Below, one piece after another: positions 41,995 through 42,867 of a stretch of DNA of 42,867 nucleotides. Each line of letters opens with the position of its first letter. Position 1 is the stretch's first letter. The notes below the pieces were generated by a model. The model saw nothing but the letters and a program-made list of their open reading frames with translations. It did no database searches and was not told the origin of the DNA. A program made the position numbers and the translations under genes. Location: NCBI GenBank assembly GCA_913046035.1, contig CAJWSW010000018.1, positions 1 to 42,867 on the forward strand. The letters are read 5' to 3'. The stretch comes from an uncultured Alphaproteobacteria bacterium. Lineage in GTDB: Bacteria > Pseudomonadota > Alphaproteobacteria > MPNO01 > UBA830.

Positions 41995-42861
41995 ATGCAT
42001 TGGACCCCCCGCCGGGAAACATTCCGCGGTCTGATTGAGACAGACGCATGTTATCATCCTGGTTCTGTATTCGATCCCATCTCTGCTCGGATCGCGGAAG
42101 ATATCGGTTTTGAGTTGGGAATGTTTGCGGGCTCCGTTGCATCGCTCGCCGTTTTAGGGGCGCCTGACCTAATTCTGCTCACGTTATCCGAATTTGCTGA
42201 TCAAGCTTATCGCATTAACCGAGCGAGTAACCTGCCATTGTTAGTGGATGCTGACCACGGTTACGGTAATGCGCTAAATGTTAGGAGGACAGTGGAGGAA
42301 TTAGAGACCGCGGGCGTTGCGGCGCTAACTATTGAAGACACAAACCTGCCTCAACCGTTTGGTGCCGTTGGAAGCACCCAAGTCCTCTCAATCGACGAAG
42401 GCGCTGGAAAGATGAGAGCCGCGCTTTCAGGCAGACAAGATCCGGCTATGGTTATTGCTGCACGAACAAGCGCAGCAACTATCAATGGCCTAGATGACGC
42501 AATCGCTCGTGGAAAGGCCTATCAAGAAGCAGGTGTCGATGCGATATTTTTTACAGGCATCACTGAAGACCATCAGGTGGAGGCTCTATCTTCCGCACTT
42601 TCGGTCCCGCTTTTCCTTGGCGGTTCCGGAACCGGTATTTTGGGTGACCGCAAATTCCTTGCTGAACGCGGCGTGCGGATCAGCTTGCAAGGGCATCATC
42701 CTTTTATGGCAGCTATTCAGTCAACGTATGAGACCTTGATGTCTTTGCGAGACGGTTTGTCTCCACAGGATGTAAAGGTTAAGGCATCATCAGGTTTGGT
42801 CGAAAAGGTAACTCGAGCTGGAGATTACGCGCGCTGGATGAGAGACTATCTTGGCGGGTAA
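41995..42861 (+). CDS. isocitrate lyase/PEP mutase superfamily protein, oxaloacetate decarboxylase-like
   Basis: A 288-residue complete protein. The Mg-binding motif is VDADHGYGNALNVRRTVEEL, followed by TIEDTNLPQPFG. The rest, including RISLQGHHPFMAAIQSTYETL, resembles the PA4872-type oxaloacetate decarboxylases, which split oxaloacetate or related 2-oxo-diacids into pyruvate and CO2. GGAGG lies about 8 nt before the ATG at 41995, so a longer frame from 41956 is rejected. It could consume the C4 acid left after ring cleavage, but no direct link is shown. Confidence 0.85.
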   Translation: MHWTPRRETFRGLIETDACYHPGSVFDPISARIAEDIGFELGMFAGSVASLAVLGAPDLILLTLSEFADQAYRINRASNLPLLVDADHGYGNALNVRRTVEELETAGVAALTIEDTNLPQPFGAVGSTQVLSIDEGAGKMRAALSGRQDPAMVIAARTSAATINGLDDAIARGKAYQEAGVDAIFFTGITEDHQVEALSSALSVPLFLGGSGTGILGDRKFLAERGVRISLQGHHPFMAAIQSTYETLMSLRDGLSPQDVKVKASSGLVEKVTRAGDYARWMRDYLGG

Positions 42862-42867
42862 ATTTTT

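Overview
The window looks like part of a bacterial chromosome, most likely from an alphaproteobacterium, possibly marine. Evidence: TAXI- and DctP-type TRAP transporters, an IorB with a long C-terminal extension, recX, a four-gene DNA-ligase-associated repair cluster, and moderate GC content over most of the sequence. The lineage is an inference; no rRNA or ribosomal protein gene is present. No phage structural gene, transposase or CRISPR array was seen.

Layout. (1) 1-2140, minus strand and visibly GC-richer: an aromatic-ring FAD monooxygenase cut by the window edge, and an extradiol-type VOC dioxygenase. (2) 2176-2221: a perfect 19-bp inverted repeat at the point where base composition changes. 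(3) 2270-3141: four tiny overlapping minus-strand genes, one ribbon-helix-helix-like. (4) 3290-24151: a catabolic block holding a complete three-subunit molybdenum hydroxylase, a TAXI TRAP transporter, a second Mo-binding large subunit, an IorAB-type 2-oxoacid:ferredoxin oxidoreductase, and a plus-strand run of third Mo-binding subunit, Rieske dioxygenase alpha and beta, and DctPQM transporter. (5) 24412-30156: the repair cluster (PdeM phosphoesterase and Lhr-like helicase on minus; MBL exonuclease and ATP-dependent ligase on plus). (6) 30304-37154: an extradiol dioxygenase, an enol-lactonase-like hydrolase, an orphan Rieske dioxygenase beta subunit, an SDR with an altered active site, a zinc alcohol dehydrogenase, a signal-less NMT1-fold protein and a VanA-like Rieske oxygenase. 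(7) 37345-39651: recX and several small or unknown genes. (8) 39956-41715: another Rieske dioxygenase alpha/beta pair, then tRNA-Thr(UGU) and an oxaloacetate-decarboxylase-like protein of the PEP mutase superfamily.

Reading the parts together, two TRAP systems would import organic acids, Mo hydroxylases would add water-derived hydroxyl groups to an aromatic (possibly N-heterocyclic) ring, Rieske oxygenases would dihydroxylate or demethylate it, dehydrogenases would rearomatise it, and VOC dioxygenases and hydrolases would open and process the ring. The substrate cannot be named from sequence. I recognise no conventional catabolic regulator, no Rieske ferredoxin or reductase, and no Mo-cofactor maturation gene, so these must lie elsewhere or be replaced. 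The most unusual points are three Mo-binding subunits sharing one FAD/FeS pair, the orphan beta subunit, the Tyr-to-Phe SDR, and a cytosolic NMT1-fold protein coupled to a 40-codon upstream ORF.
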